Positions 9,386 through 16,710 of a DNA stretch of 54,687 nucleotides are shown piece after piece. Position 1 is the first letter of the stretch. The number at the start of each line of letters is the position of its first letter. Under the pieces are notes generated by a model that did not search any database, had not been told where the DNA came from, and saw nothing but the letters and a program-made list of their open reading frames with translations. This DNA comes from an uncultured Pelagibacteraceae bacterium (lineage in GTDB: Bacteria > Pseudomonadota > Alphaproteobacteria > Pelagibacterales > Pelagibacteraceae), in contig CACKOH010000001.1 of the NCBI GenBank assembly GCA_902601785.1, positions 1 through 54,687 on the forward strand, written 5' to 3'. The translations under genes were made by a program, and so were the position numbers.

Positions 9386-10161
9386 TGCTCATCTCATCGT
9401 GGAATGTTAATTCTGTTAGAGCAAGAATAGAAAATATCAAAAGCTATCTACTAAAATATAAACCTGATATTTTAATGATGCAGGAAATTAAAACTGAGGA
9501 TATTAATTTCCCTTATAATGACTTTTCCTCAATGGATTATGAAAGTCATGTGTTTGGTCAAAAAAGCTATAACGGTGTGGCTATTATTTCAAAAAAAAAA
9601 CTAACCAATATCAAAACAGACTTAATTAAAGACAAATTAAAACAATCAAGAATTATTTCTGCTGAAGTTGAATATAAGAAAAAAACTATTCAATTAATAA
9701 ATATTTATACTCCAAATGGAAATCCAGTTGATACAGAAAAATATGATTATAAAAAAAATTGGATGGATCAATTAATCAAACAATTAAAATCCTTATCGAA
9801 GAAAAATTCTAACATAATTCTTGCTGGAGATTTTAATGTTATTCCTGCTGCAGAAGATGTTTATAATGTGAAAAGTTTCGAAGATGATGCTTTGTATCGA
9901 CTTGAAATAAGAAAAAAATTTAGAGAAATGCTAAATCTTGGATTTAGTGATGTTTATCGACATTTTAATGAAGATAAAGAAGGCTATACCTTTTGGGATT
10001 ATATGAGGGGTGCATGGCAAAAAAATAATGGAATGAGAATTGATCACTTTTTAGTATCAAGCTCAATAATTGATAATATTAAAGGTATCAATATAAATAA
10101 AGATCCTCGTGGAAGAGAAAAACCTTCAGATCACACTCCAATTGAGATTAACTTAGCTTAA
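9385..10161 (+). CDS. xthA: Exodeoxyribonuclease III
   Basis: AP endonuclease and 3'-5' exonuclease of base-excision repair. The 258-aa protein belongs to the exonuclease-endonuclease-phosphatase fold: SSWNVNSVRAR at the N-terminus, MQEIKTED with the metal-binding Glu, INIYTPNG, ILAGDFNVIP, RIDHFLV and SDHTPIEI at the C-terminus. I chose the ATG at 9385, whose A is the last base of the erpA stop (TAATG). The longer frame beginning at 9355 would add ten residues before the conserved N-terminus and run back into erpA. It ends tail-to-tail with the next gene, overlapping it by 9 bases. Confidence 0.96.
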   Translation: MLISSWNVNSVRARIENIKSYLLKYKPDILMMQEIKTEDINFPYNDFSSMDYESHVFGQKSYNGVAIISKKKLTNIKTDLIKDKLKQSRIISAEVEYKKKTIQLINIYTPNGNPVDTEKYDYKKNWMDQLIKQLKSLSKKNSNIILAGDFNVIPAAEDVYNVKSFEDDALYRLEIRKKFREMLNLGFSDVYRHFNEDKEGYTFWDYMRGAWQKNNGMRIDHFLVSSSIIDNIKGININKDPRGREKPSDHTPIEINLA

Positions 10162-11151
10162 AGATTTAATTTTATTAACCAATTCCTTGTTAATATTTCT
10201 TGGGCTTTTGTCTAATCTGTTTTTATGTCGTCTTTCACCTGGAAGTCTTACTTCTCCCATAGACTTCATTTTATCAAAGAATTCATCTGCATGTTTTTGC
10301 CAGTCTGATCCTGATGTTTTATCTGGACTAATTGCTAAAATAAATTCACCACCACTTGGAGGACCACCATCATTGTTATCTTTAGCAGCTGTTTCAAAAC
10401 TAAAATTATCACCAACGAGAGCTCCAGCTAATAATTCTACCATCATAGCAATTGCTGAACCTTTATAGCCACCGAAAGGAAGTAGTACTCCACCATCAGC
10501 TATTTGTCCTGGATCAGTAGTTTCTTTACCATCCTTTGTAAGTCCTGTTCCTTGTGGAACTTTGTGCCCTTCTCTTTTAGCAACTTGTACTTCCCCCATA
10601 GCCATTGAAGCGGTTGCCATATCATAAACTACAGGTGTCTTTCCAGGTCTGGGCCATGCAAATGAAATTGGATTTGTTCCAAAAAAAGGTTTAATTGCAC
10701 CAGCAGGTGCAACAGCAGGCTTATATGAAGTACATGCAAAAGCTACTAAACCATCTTCAGCTAATTTTTCTGTTTCAGGCCACATAGCAGCCATATGATG
10801 TGAATTATTTATTGCTAAGACAGCAACACCATTTTCTTTAGCAGCTTTACTTAATTCTGGTAAACTTTTATTTAATACCACAGGAGCTAAACAATTATTT
10901 CCTGCAACTTTAATTACAGATGGTGAAATTTTTTTAATCTCAGGTTTTCCTTTGCCATTTATTTTTCCACTTTTTAATCCTGAAACATAAGCCGGCAATC
11001 TAAATAAACCATGAGAAAGTGAACCATCTCTCTCTGCATTTGTAATTAATTCTGAAAGGATTGATGCAGTATCATCATCACATCCATTTGCTAAAAGAGT
11101 TTTTTTTGCTAAATTATTAATTTCGTCTAGGGTTAATGAAACAGTGTTCAT
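10153..11151 (-). CDS. LDH2/malate dehydrogenase family NAD(P)H oxidoreductase
   Basis: Member of the LDH2 family, unrelated to classical lactate dehydrogenase. It includes malate, ureidoglycolate and delta1-piperideine-2-carboxylate/pyrroline-2-carboxylate reductases. The 332-aa protein shows the family motif DGSLSHGLFRLPAY (about residues 36-49), the likely catalytic-His region NNSHHMAAMWP (about 116-126), FFGTNPISFAWP, DMATASMAMGEV and PFGGYKGSAIAMMVELL. The NNSHH...WP pattern leans towards the imino-acid reductase subgroup, but the substrate is uncertain. It shares one base with zur and is the last gene of znuC-znuB-zur, so it may be zinc-regulated. It overlaps xthA tail-to-tail by 9 bases. 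Confidence 0.88.
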   Translation of the reverse strand: MNTVSLTLDEINNLAKKTLLANGCDDDTASILSELITNAERDGSLSHGLFRLPAYVSGLKSGKINGKGKPEIKKISPSVIKVAGNNCLAPVVLNKSLPELSKAAKENGVAVLAINNSHHMAAMWPETEKLAEDGLVAFACTSYKPAVAPAGAIKPFFGTNPISFAWPRPGKTPVVYDMATASMAMGEVQVAKREGHKVPQGTGLTKDGKETTDPGQIADGGVLLPFGGYKGSAIAMMVELLAGALVGDNFSFETAAKDNNDGGPPSGGEFILAISPDKTSGSDWQKHADEFFDKMKSMGEVRLPGERRHKNRLDKSPRNINKELVNKIKSLS

Positions 11152-11549
11152 TATTTTGATTTACATTTCTTACATAAACCAAAAAATTCTAAATTATATT
11201 TACTGTATTTCATCCCCGCTTCATCAGCAAAGTTTGATAAATATTTTGACAGTTTAGTATTACTTATTTCAGAAACTTTTTCACAGCTTTCACATATTGA
11301 AAATGCTGTAGCCTTAGAAATTTGACAACTAGAATTCTGACATGCGATGAAAGCATTTCTACTTTCAATTTTATGGATTTTACCTATTTCAACTAATTTA
11401 TCTAATGCTCTATAAACTTGAAGAGGTGCATTAATACCTTTTTTCTGTACATTAAAAAGAATTGAATATGCTTTTAACGGCTCAGGAGATTTATCAATTA
11501 AATCAAAAATAATTTTTTGGTTTTTTGAAAGATTGTGTTGTTTTTCCAT
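11151..11549 (-). CDS. zur: Zinc uptake regulator, Fur family (Zur)
   Basis: Zn-dependent repressor of zinc uptake genes. The 132-aa protein has the Fur-family winged helix (about residues 10-65, including LKAYSILFNV and APLQVYRALDKLVEIGKIHKI) and a dimerisation domain with the structural zinc CxxC pairs: CESC (about 91-94) and CKKC at the C-terminus. It lies 14 bases after znuB and directly beside znuA, with two Zur-type boxes upstream of znuC, so the call Zur rather than Fur is well supported. It is probably autoregulated. Confidence 0.93.
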   Translation of the reverse strand: MEKQHNLSKNQKIIFDLIDKSPEPLKAYSILFNVQKKGINAPLQVYRALDKLVEIGKIHKIESRNAFIACQNSSCQISKATAFSICESCEKVSEISNTKLSKYLSNFADEAGMKYSKYNLEFFGLCKKCKSK

Positions 11550-11563
11550 TTTTAAATTTCCAC

Positions 11564-12367
11564 TTAGTTTTTTAATTTAATCGATTGTTTAATTTTAAAC
11601 AAAGATAATATGAACAATATCAACGCCGCTGCAATAATTGAGGGTCCAGAAGATGTATTAAATTCTAATGAAGAGTATAGTCCTAAGATAACTGATAATA
11701 AGCCACCAATTATCGAGAATAGAACCATTTTTTGAGGACTATCAGAGATATTTCTAGCCATTGCAGCAGGGATAATTAACATTCCTGTAATCAATAATAA
11801 TCCGACCATTTTGATAGAAATAGCAATGACCGCTGCCATTAATATTGTAAAAATAGCTTTTGCTCTATCAGGGTTTAATCCCTCTGCCTCAGCTAATTCA
11901 TAATTAACAGTTGATGCAAGTAAAGGTTTCCAAATTAATTTAAGTACTATTAAAATTAATGCTCCACCCGTCCAAATCACAAGTAAATCATCGGTAGTTA
12001 CCGCTAAAATATCACCAAATAATAAACCCATAATATCAAATCTTATAAATGTTAGAAAACCAATAACTACTAATCCAACAGCCAATGATGAATGAGCTAA
12101 AAGCCCCAACAATGCGTCACCTGGTAAATTAGTTCTTTTCTGAAGTTGGATTAATAATAAAGCAATTATTGATGAAATTAAAAACACTGAAATTGCAATG
12201 TTTAAATCAAGCGTATAAGCCATTGTAACGCCAAGCAAAGCTGAATGAGCAAGTGTATCTCCAAAATAAGACAATCTTCTCCATACAACAAAGCATCCTA
12301 GAGGACCAGTTACAAATGCAATTCCAATACCTGCAACTAGTGCTCTTATAAAAAAATCATCAAACAT
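11564..12367 (-). CDS. znuB: Zinc ABC transporter permease ZnuB
   Basis: Membrane subunit of the high-affinity zinc importer ZnuABC (ABC-3 family). The 267-aa protein has about eight hydrophobic segments and family motifs such as GPLGCFVVWRRLSYFGDTLAHSALLG (residues 21-46) and LLITGMLIIPAAMARNIS (about 192-209). It starts at the base after the znuC stop, so the two subunits are tightly coupled, and zur follows 14 bases later. Confidence 0.96.
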   Translation of the reverse strand: MFDDFFIRALVAGIGIAFVTGPLGCFVVWRRLSYFGDTLAHSALLGVTMAYTLDLNIAISVFLISSIIALLLIQLQKRTNLPGDALLGLLAHSSLAVGLVVIGFLTFIRFDIMGLLFGDILAVTTDDLLVIWTGGALILIVLKLIWKPLLASTVNYELAEAEGLNPDRAKAIFTILMAAVIAISIKMVGLLLITGMLIIPAAMARNISDSPQKMVLFSIIGGLLSVILGLYSSLEFNTSSGPSIIAAALILFILSLFKIKQSIKLKN

Positions 12368-13114
12368 TTAATTTTTCTTTATTTCCCCTTCATCGGAATG
12401 AATATGATCATGTTTATGCTCGTATGTTGTTAAAATTTGAGAAGCTTTTTCACCAAACAAAGCTTTATATTCATTATTTTTTGCTACATCTAAAGGTGAG
12501 CCTGAACAACAAACATGGCCATTTAAACAAACTACGTGATCAGTTGCTGTCATCACCATATGCAGATCATGAGAGATTAATAATATTCCACAATTTAAAG
12601 TATCAGATATTTTTTTAATTAATTCGTACAAAGCAATCTCACCTGTATAATCAACTCCCTGTACTGGTTCATCTAACACTAATAACTCTGGTTTTTTAGA
12701 AATTGCTCTTGCAATTAAAACTCTTTGAAATTCTCCACCAGATAAACTACCTAAATTTTTATTTTTAAGGTGAATTACACCTGTTAATGATAATGCTTCA
12801 TCAATAGCACTATCTTCGATAGTTTCTGTCAAAAGCATAAAATCATAAACTCTAATAGGTAAAGTCCAATCAATTGAAATTTTTTGAGGAACATAACCAA
12901 CTTTGGTTGTATATTTTTCAACACTGCCCTCAATATTTTTATAAATTCCTAAAGCAATTTTAGCAGTGGTACTTTTACCTGAACCATTTGGACCAATGAG
13001 GGTTACGATTTTACCCTTTTCAACCGTAAGAGAAACACCTTCCACTAACCATTTTTCGCTTTGGCGAAAACCAGCATTATTTAATTTGACTAAAATATTA
13101 TTATTAGAATTCAT
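12368..13114 (-). CDS. znuC: Zinc ABC transporter ATP-binding protein ZnuC
   Basis: ATPase of the zinc importer. The 248-aa protein has Walker A GPNGSGKST (about residues 40-48), Q-loop GYVPQ, signature LSGGEFQRVLIARAI (about 124-138), Walker B LLVLDEPVQGVD and the switch His in LLISHDLHMV. The tail TTYEHKHDHIHSDEGEIKKN is His-rich, a common feature of zinc transport ATPases, possibly for zinc sensing or storage. It is the first gene of the minus-strand zinc operon, facing znuA across the Zur boxes. Confidence 0.97.
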   Translation of the reverse strand: MNSNNNILVKLNNAGFRQSEKWLVEGVSLTVEKGKIVTLIGPNGSGKSTTAKIALGIYKNIEGSVEKYTTKVGYVPQKISIDWTLPIRVYDFMLLTETIEDSAIDEALSLTGVIHLKNKNLGSLSGGEFQRVLIARAISKKPELLVLDEPVQGVDYTGEIALYELIKKISDTLNCGILLISHDLHMVMTATDHVVCLNGHVCCSGSPLDVAKNNEYKALFGEKASQILTTYEHKHDHIHSDEGEIKKN

Positions 13115-13133
13115 TTAACCCTTGACTTGTAAA

Positions 13134-13166
13134 TGTTATATTATTACACAGTGTTATATTATAACA
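13134..13166. promoter_or_regulatory. Two Zur-type operator boxes between znuC and znuA
   Basis: The 71-base gap between the divergent znuC and znuA holds two copies of a 15-base palindrome. Bases 13152-13166 read TGTTATA-T-TATAACA, a perfect 7+1+7 palindrome; bases 13134-13148 differ from it at one position. Centres are 18 bases apart. The sequence matches the known proteobacterial Zur box core (TGTTATANTATAACA), and zur itself is in the adjacent operon. Two Zur dimers binding here could repress both znuA and znuCB-zur when zinc is sufficient. Confidence 0.92.
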
Positions 13167-13171
13167 ATCAA
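13143..13171 (-). promoter_or_regulatory. Candidate promoter of znuC-znuB-zur
   Basis: On the minus strand a TTGATT (-35, bases 13171-13166) and TGTAAT (-10, bases 13148-13143) are 17 bases apart. The -10 lies in the upstream Zur box and the spacer contains the other box, so bound Zur would cover the promoter. The implied transcript would have a leader of about 20 bases before the znuC ATG. This is a consensus match by eye in A+T-rich DNA, where chance matches are common; the overlap with the operators makes it more credible. Confidence 0.5.
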
Positions 13172-13185
13172 TTAATACTATATTT

Positions 13186-14202
13186 ATGAAAAACCTAAAA
13201 AAACTTCCAATAATCATATCCATTTTATCTTTATTTACTTTTTTTCTACCAGCCAATGCTGATATTAAAGTAGTTGCCTCAATTAAACCAATACATTCGT
13301 TAGCTAGTTACCTAATGAACGGAGTGACTAAACCTGATTTAATTGTAGATGGATATGCATCTCCACATGGCTTTGCAATGAAGCCATCTCATGCAAAGAT
13401 GTTACAAAATGCTGATTTAATTTTTTGGGTTGGTGAAGATTTAGAAAGTTTCCTTGAAAAACCATTAGGATCAATTGCTAAGAAAGCTGAAAAAATTGAA
13501 TTAATGCAAGTTAAGGGTCTTCAAATTTTAAAGTTTAGAGAAAGAAATATTTTTGATGATCACGACGATCATGGACATGACGATCATGGTAAAAAAGAAG
13601 ATCACGATGATCACGACCACGACTCACATGCTAAAAAAGATGGCCATGATGATCACGATGATCATGAAGGACATGACGATCATGAAGGACATGCACATGG
13701 TGAATTTGATCCACACATCTGGCTAGATCCTATTAATGCAAAAGTAATTTTATTTGAAATGTCTAAGCACTTAATTGAAAATGATCCTAAAAATGAGAAA
13801 ATTTATAGAGAAAATTTAAGTAAAGGTTACAAAGAAATTGATAAACTTACTAAAGATGTTTCATCTGAATTAAGTAATAGTGTTGCATCTATAGTCTTTC
13901 ATGATGCTTATCAGTATTTTGAAAAAAGATTTGGTGTAAATATATTGGGTGCGTTTACAGTTAATACAGATGTAATGCCTGGAGCTGAACAATTGGCAGA
14001 AATTAGAGAAGTAATCGAACACGATAAAGTTGCATGTGTATTTTCAGAACCACAATTTAATCCTGATATTATTAAAGCAGTTGCAAAGGATATGAACATA
14101 AAAACTGGTGTAGTTGATCCGTTAGGAGCAACATTAAATCCAGGTAAAGATTTGTATTTTTCTTTGATTAAAAATATGTCAGCATCATTTAGAGGTTGCT
14201 AA
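13186..14202 (+). CDS. znuA: Zinc-binding periplasmic protein ZnuA
   Basis: Captures Zn2+ in the periplasm for ZnuBC. The 338-aa protein has a signal peptide (residues 1-25, likely cut after PANA). It carries zinc-ligand motifs SPHGFAMKPSHA (H61), FDPHIWLDP (H177) and FHDAYQYFEKRFG, and a long His/Asp-rich loop at residues 126-171 with 15 His in 46 residues. Such a loop is typical of zinc rather than manganese binders. It ends in SFRGC, and the coding end plus downstream bases are duplicated at 14938-15002. It is divergent from znuC, with shared Zur boxes upstream. Confidence 0.97.
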   Translation: MKNLKKLPIIISILSLFTFFLPANADIKVVASIKPIHSLASYLMNGVTKPDLIVDGYASPHGFAMKPSHAKMLQNADLIFWVGEDLESFLEKPLGSIAKKAEKIELMQVKGLQILKFRERNIFDDHDDHGHDDHGKKEDHDDHDHDSHAKKDGHDDHDDHEGHDDHEGHAHGEFDPHIWLDPINAKVILFEMSKHLIENDPKNEKIYRENLSKGYKEIDKLTKDVSSELSNSVASIVFHDAYQYFEKRFGVNILGAFTVNTDVMPGAEQLAEIREVIEHDKVACVFSEPQFNPDIIKAVAKDMNIKTGVVDPLGATLNPGKDLYFSLIKNMSASFRGC

Positions 14203-14226
14203 TATTACTTCATATTTCTATATTAA
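14162..14226 (+). repeat. Direct repeat, copy A (znuA 3' end and downstream flank)
   Basis: A 65-base segment comprising the last 13 sense codons of znuA, its stop codon and about 24 bases downstream. It recurs at 14938-15002 with 59 of 65 positions identical and no gaps. The two copies are in the same orientation and bracket the DsbA/HCCA-isomerase gene. Confidence 0.9.
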
Positions 14227-14308
14227 ACACTTTAGGAATATTAATTAAAGCAATAAGATAAATATAATTTAATATTTTTCGGCTTGCAAAAAAAGTAACT
14301 CTAGACAA

Positions 14309-14902
14309 ATGAAAATTGAATATTATTTTAGTATCTTGTCTCCCTTTGCCTATCTGGGAGCTGATAGATTTACAAAAATAGTAAGCAAATATAATTTAGA
14401 GGTTATAGAAAAACCGCTTGATTTAGTTGGTGAAATTTTTCCAAATACTGGAGGATTGCCAGTTCCCAAAAGACACCCTGCTAGACAAAAATATAGACTT
14501 GTAGAGCTGACAAGAATTTCAAACAAACTAGGCCTACCAATTAATAAACAGCCAAAGTTTTTTCCACCAAAAGATCCACATTTAGCAGCAAAATTTTTAA
14601 TAGCCTCAAATAAAATGGGAAATAAACTTCATTTTGGAAATGAATGTTTAAAATATTTGTGGTCGATGGATAAAGATATTTCAGATCACAATATACTTCA
14701 GGAAATTTGTGAAAAATTAAATTTAAATTTTGAAGAGATGAAGAAATTAGCTTTAACTGATGATGTAAACTTGGAGTATCAAAAAAATTCCAAAGATGCG
14801 GTTGATAACGATGTATTTGGCTCTCCTTCGTATGTCTTAAATAATGAGATTTTTTGGGGTCAAGATCGATTAGATTATCTTGAAGATGCATTAAAAAAGT
14901 AA
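14309..14902 (+). CDS. DsbA-family / 2-hydroxychromene-2-carboxylate isomerase-like protein
   Basis: Thioredoxin-fold protein of the DsbA/GST-kappa type. The 197-aa protein begins with the family motif YYFSILSPFAYLGADRF (residues 5-21), where other members have SPWSYLG, and ends with DNDVFGSPSYVLNNEIFWGQDRLDYLEDAL, typical of HCCA isomerases. The CxxC of true DsbA is absent and there is no signal peptide, so it is a cytosolic glutathione-dependent isomerase or transferase rather than a disulfide oxidase. Substrate unknown; SAR11-like cells have no evident naphthalene pathway. It sits between two copies of a znuA-tail repeat, suggesting it was placed here by a rearrangement. Confidence 0.85.
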   Translation: MKIEYYFSILSPFAYLGADRFTKIVSKYNLEVIEKPLDLVGEIFPNTGGLPVPKRHPARQKYRLVELTRISNKLGLPINKQPKFFPPKDPHLAAKFLIASNKMGNKLHFGNECLKYLWSMDKDISDHNILQEICEKLNLNFEEMKKLALTDDVNLEYQKNSKDAVDNDVFGSPSYVLNNEIFWGQDRLDYLEDALKK

Positions 14903-14937
14903 TTTAAAATTGCAAATTTCATATATCTTTATTTTTA

Positions 14938-15002
14938 CTTTGATTAAAAATATGACAGATCCATTTAAAGGTTGCTAATATTATTTCATATTTCTATATT
15001 AA
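14938..15002 (+). pseudogene. Vestigial second znuA 3' end (direct repeat copy B)
   Basis: This segment repeats the end of znuA and its downstream flank. Read in the znuA frame it gives TLIKNMTDPFKGC and a stop at 14978-14980, against SLIKNMSASFRGC in znuA. The remaining bases after the stop match as well. Upstream the likeness fades within about 15 bases and no start or longer frame exists, so it is a relic, not a gene. It could be what is left of a second znuA copy, or of the original end after a gene insertion with duplication. Confidence 0.8.
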
Positions 15003-15020
15003 TTCGAGTAAGGATTATTA

Positions 15021-15359
15021 ATGTTATTTTTTTTATTAAAAGTTGTTGGTGCAGGTATTATAATTGCTTTTGCAAGCTGGTTAGCTGGTCAAAATCCAAA
15101 ACTAGCTGGATTTATTATAGCCTTACCTTTGGTATCCTTGATTGCGATCCTATTTTCGTATTACGAGCACAATGATACAGAGAAGACAATAATGTTTACA
15201 AAAAGTATTTTTATAGCAGTACCTGCTAGCTATTTATTTTTCTTACCATTCTTTTTTGCAAAATCTCTAAATATGAATTTTGCAATAATTTATGCTTCTG
15301 GACTGTTGTTGTTGGTAGTTGGCTATTTTATACATAAGTACATAGTAAATTTCATTTAA
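15021..15359 (+). CDS. Small four-helix membrane protein, DUF3147-like
   Basis: Function unknown. The 112-aa protein is almost wholly hydrophobic, with four likely membrane segments (about residues 3-21, 28-46, 62-82 and 88-109). The stretch KLAGFIIALPLVSLIAILFSYYE followed by NDTEKTI and a V-P-A-S-Y segment resembles the DUF3147 family of small inner-membrane proteins. The start ATG is preceded by AAGGATT. A longer overlapping frame in another phase is only a shadow. It stands 18 bases after the znuA-tail relic and 58 before the next small membrane gene. Confidence 0.75.
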   Translation: MLFFLLKVVGAGIIIAFASWLAGQNPKLAGFIIALPLVSLIAILFSYYEHNDTEKTIMFTKSIFIAVPASYLFFLPFFFAKSLNMNFAIIYASGLLLLVVGYFIHKYIVNFI

Positions 15360-15417
15360 AAGAGTAATTTTAACAAATCTTTAACATAAAAGTCATAAAC
15401 ACTAAGAAAGGATAATT

Positions 15418-15639
15418 ATGTTTATAAAAAAATATCTAAAATGGATTAGTACAGCTCTTGTTTTAACAGGAATATTATTAACTAATTTAAATATCTATCC
15501 TATCAATATTTACTTCCACGGTTTAGGAGTTGTTGGATGGACTATCGCTGGATTTGTTAGCAAAGATAAAGCGATACTAACTAATTTTGGACTACAAATA
15601 CCATTGTTCTTAATAGGAATTTATAAGATTATTATTTAG
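15418..15639 (+). CDS. Small two-helix membrane protein upstream of arsC
   Basis: Not recognised with confidence. The 73-aa protein has two or three hydrophobic segments (about residues 8-24, 31-46, 54-72) with the phrase FHGLGVVGWTIAGFVSKDKAIL in the middle, resembling a family of short uncharacterised alphaproteobacterial membrane proteins. A good ribosome binding site (AGAAAGGA) precedes its ATG. Its stop codon (TAG, ending at 15639) shares a base with the GTG start of arsC, so translation of the two is probably coupled. That coupling suggests a role connected to the arsenic genes, but nothing in the sequence proves it. Confidence 0.7.
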   Translation: MFIKKYLKWISTALVLTGILLTNLNIYPINIYFHGLGVVGWTIAGFVSKDKAILTNFGLQIPLFLIGIYKIII

Positions 15640-16073
15640 TGAAAAATATATTATTTGTTTGTACAGGAAACTCTGCAAGAAGTATCATAGCTGAGTCTTT
15701 AGTTAATAATAGATATAATGATAAATTCAAAGCCTATAGTGCTGGTAGTAATCCTTCTGGAGAAATTAACAAAGATATAAAACATTTTTTAAATAATAAA
15801 GGTTTCAATCTTCAAAACTACTCATCCAAAAATTTTAATGTTTTTGTTAAAGGAGAAATCAAAATTGATCATGTTATTACTGTATGTAATAATGCAAATA
15901 ATGAAGTATGTCCTATTTGGCCTAAGGAAAATCAAATCATACACTGGGATATTGAAGATCCAGTAACAAAACTAAATGATGCTAGTGAGGATAAAAAATT
16001 TAAGATAATTACTGATACTTTTAATAATATTGATAAAAGAATTAAAAATTGGATTCTAAATGAAAAATACTAA
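15639..16073 (+). CDS. arsC: Arsenate reductase, low-molecular-weight phosphatase (thioredoxin-coupled) type
   Basis: Reduces arsenate to arsenite in the cytosol. The 144-aa protein has the phosphatase-like P-loop VCTGNSARS (C8 to R14, CX5R) and two further cysteines, C83 and C91, in TVCNNANNEVCPIWP, matching the three-cysteine relay of this class. The later DPVT segment contains the catalytic Asp. The start is GTG at 15639, the only one that gives the full P-loop N-terminus, and it overlaps the preceding stop. It overlaps the aquaporin gene by 14 bases. Arsenite produced here could leave through that channel. Confidence 0.92.
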   Translation: MKNILFVCTGNSARSIIAESLVNNRYNDKFKAYSAGSNPSGEINKDIKHFLNNKGFNLQNYSSKNFNVFVKGEIKIDHVITVCNNANNEVCPIWPKENQIIHWDIEDPVTKLNDASEDKKFKIITDTFNNIDKRIKNWILNEKY

Positions 16074-16710
16074 CAAAATATTTTTAGGTGAATTTATTGG
16101 AAGTAGCTTTTTAGTAATGGTTATTGTCGGGTCTGGAATAATGGCTGAAAATCTCACAAATGATAATGCTTTGAGATTAACGGCTAATACACTCGCAACT
16201 GGTGCTGGCCTATTTGTCTTAATAACTGCTTTTGCAAATATTTCAGGTGCACATTTCAATCCTTTTGTGAGTTTAGCGATGTTTTTAAGAAAAAAAATCA
16301 ATGGAAAACTTCTCATCATATATATTCCTGCCCAAATACTTGGTTGTTTGCTAGGTGTTATGTTGGCTAATGTTTTTTTTGAACACGATATTCTTGAGTT
16401 ATCGACAAAAAATAGAGATGGTTTTCATATTTTCTTATCTGAAATAATTGCTACTTTTGGTTTAATTTTTATTATTTTTGCTACTCAAAAAGATGGCAAA
16501 ATAACAATAGCTGCTAGTGTTGCAACATATATCATGGCTGGTTATTGGTTTACATCATCAACATCTTTTGCAAATCCAGCTGTTGCAATAGCTAGAACTT
16601 TTACTGATTCTTTTACAGGAATTAATTATTTGAATACGCCTACATATATTTTAGCTGAATTTTTGGGGGCTCTTATAGCTGTATATTTTATTAAGAAATT
16701 AATTAAATAA
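16060..16710 (+). CDS. MIP-family channel (aquaporin / arsenite channel AqpS-like)
   Basis: Membrane channel of the aquaporin/aquaglyceroporin family. The 216-aa protein has six membrane segments and the two half-helix motifs: the first is SGAHFNPFVSLA (about residues 66-77), with NPF in place of the usual NPA, and the second is FANPAVAIARTF (about 168-179), with normal NPA and the selectivity-filter Arg. It overlaps arsC by 14 bases. In Sinorhizobium meliloti an aquaporin (AqpS) next to arsC replaces the arsenite pump, so the same arsenite-exit role is likely here. No arsR or arsB is seen nearby. Confidence 0.88.
   Translation: MKNTNKIFLGEFIGSSFLVMVIVGSGIMAENLTNDNALRLTANTLATGAGLFVLITAFANISGAHFNPFVSLAMFLRKKINGKLLIIYIPAQILGCLLGVMLANVFFEHDILELSTKNRDGFHIFLSEIIATFGLIFIIFATQKDGKITIAASVATYIMAGYWFTSSTSFANPAVAIARTFTDSFTGINYLNTPTYILAEFLGALIAVYFIKKLIK

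Noticed and set aside
13561-13698. Short repeated GATCAC-like units in znuA as a repeat array or CRISPR
   Set aside because: They are in frame and encode the His/Asp-rich loop typical of ZnuA; there are no spacers of constant length.
14309-14902. Periplasmic DsbA disulfide oxidase
   Set aside because: No signal peptide and no CxxC; the N-terminal SPFAYLG and the C-terminal pattern fit HCCA isomerases.
14972-15175. Open frame overlapping the start of the DUF3147-like gene
   Set aside because: It is in another phase, starts inside the znuA relic, and lacks any family feature; the 15021 frame has a proper start and a membrane-protein pattern.
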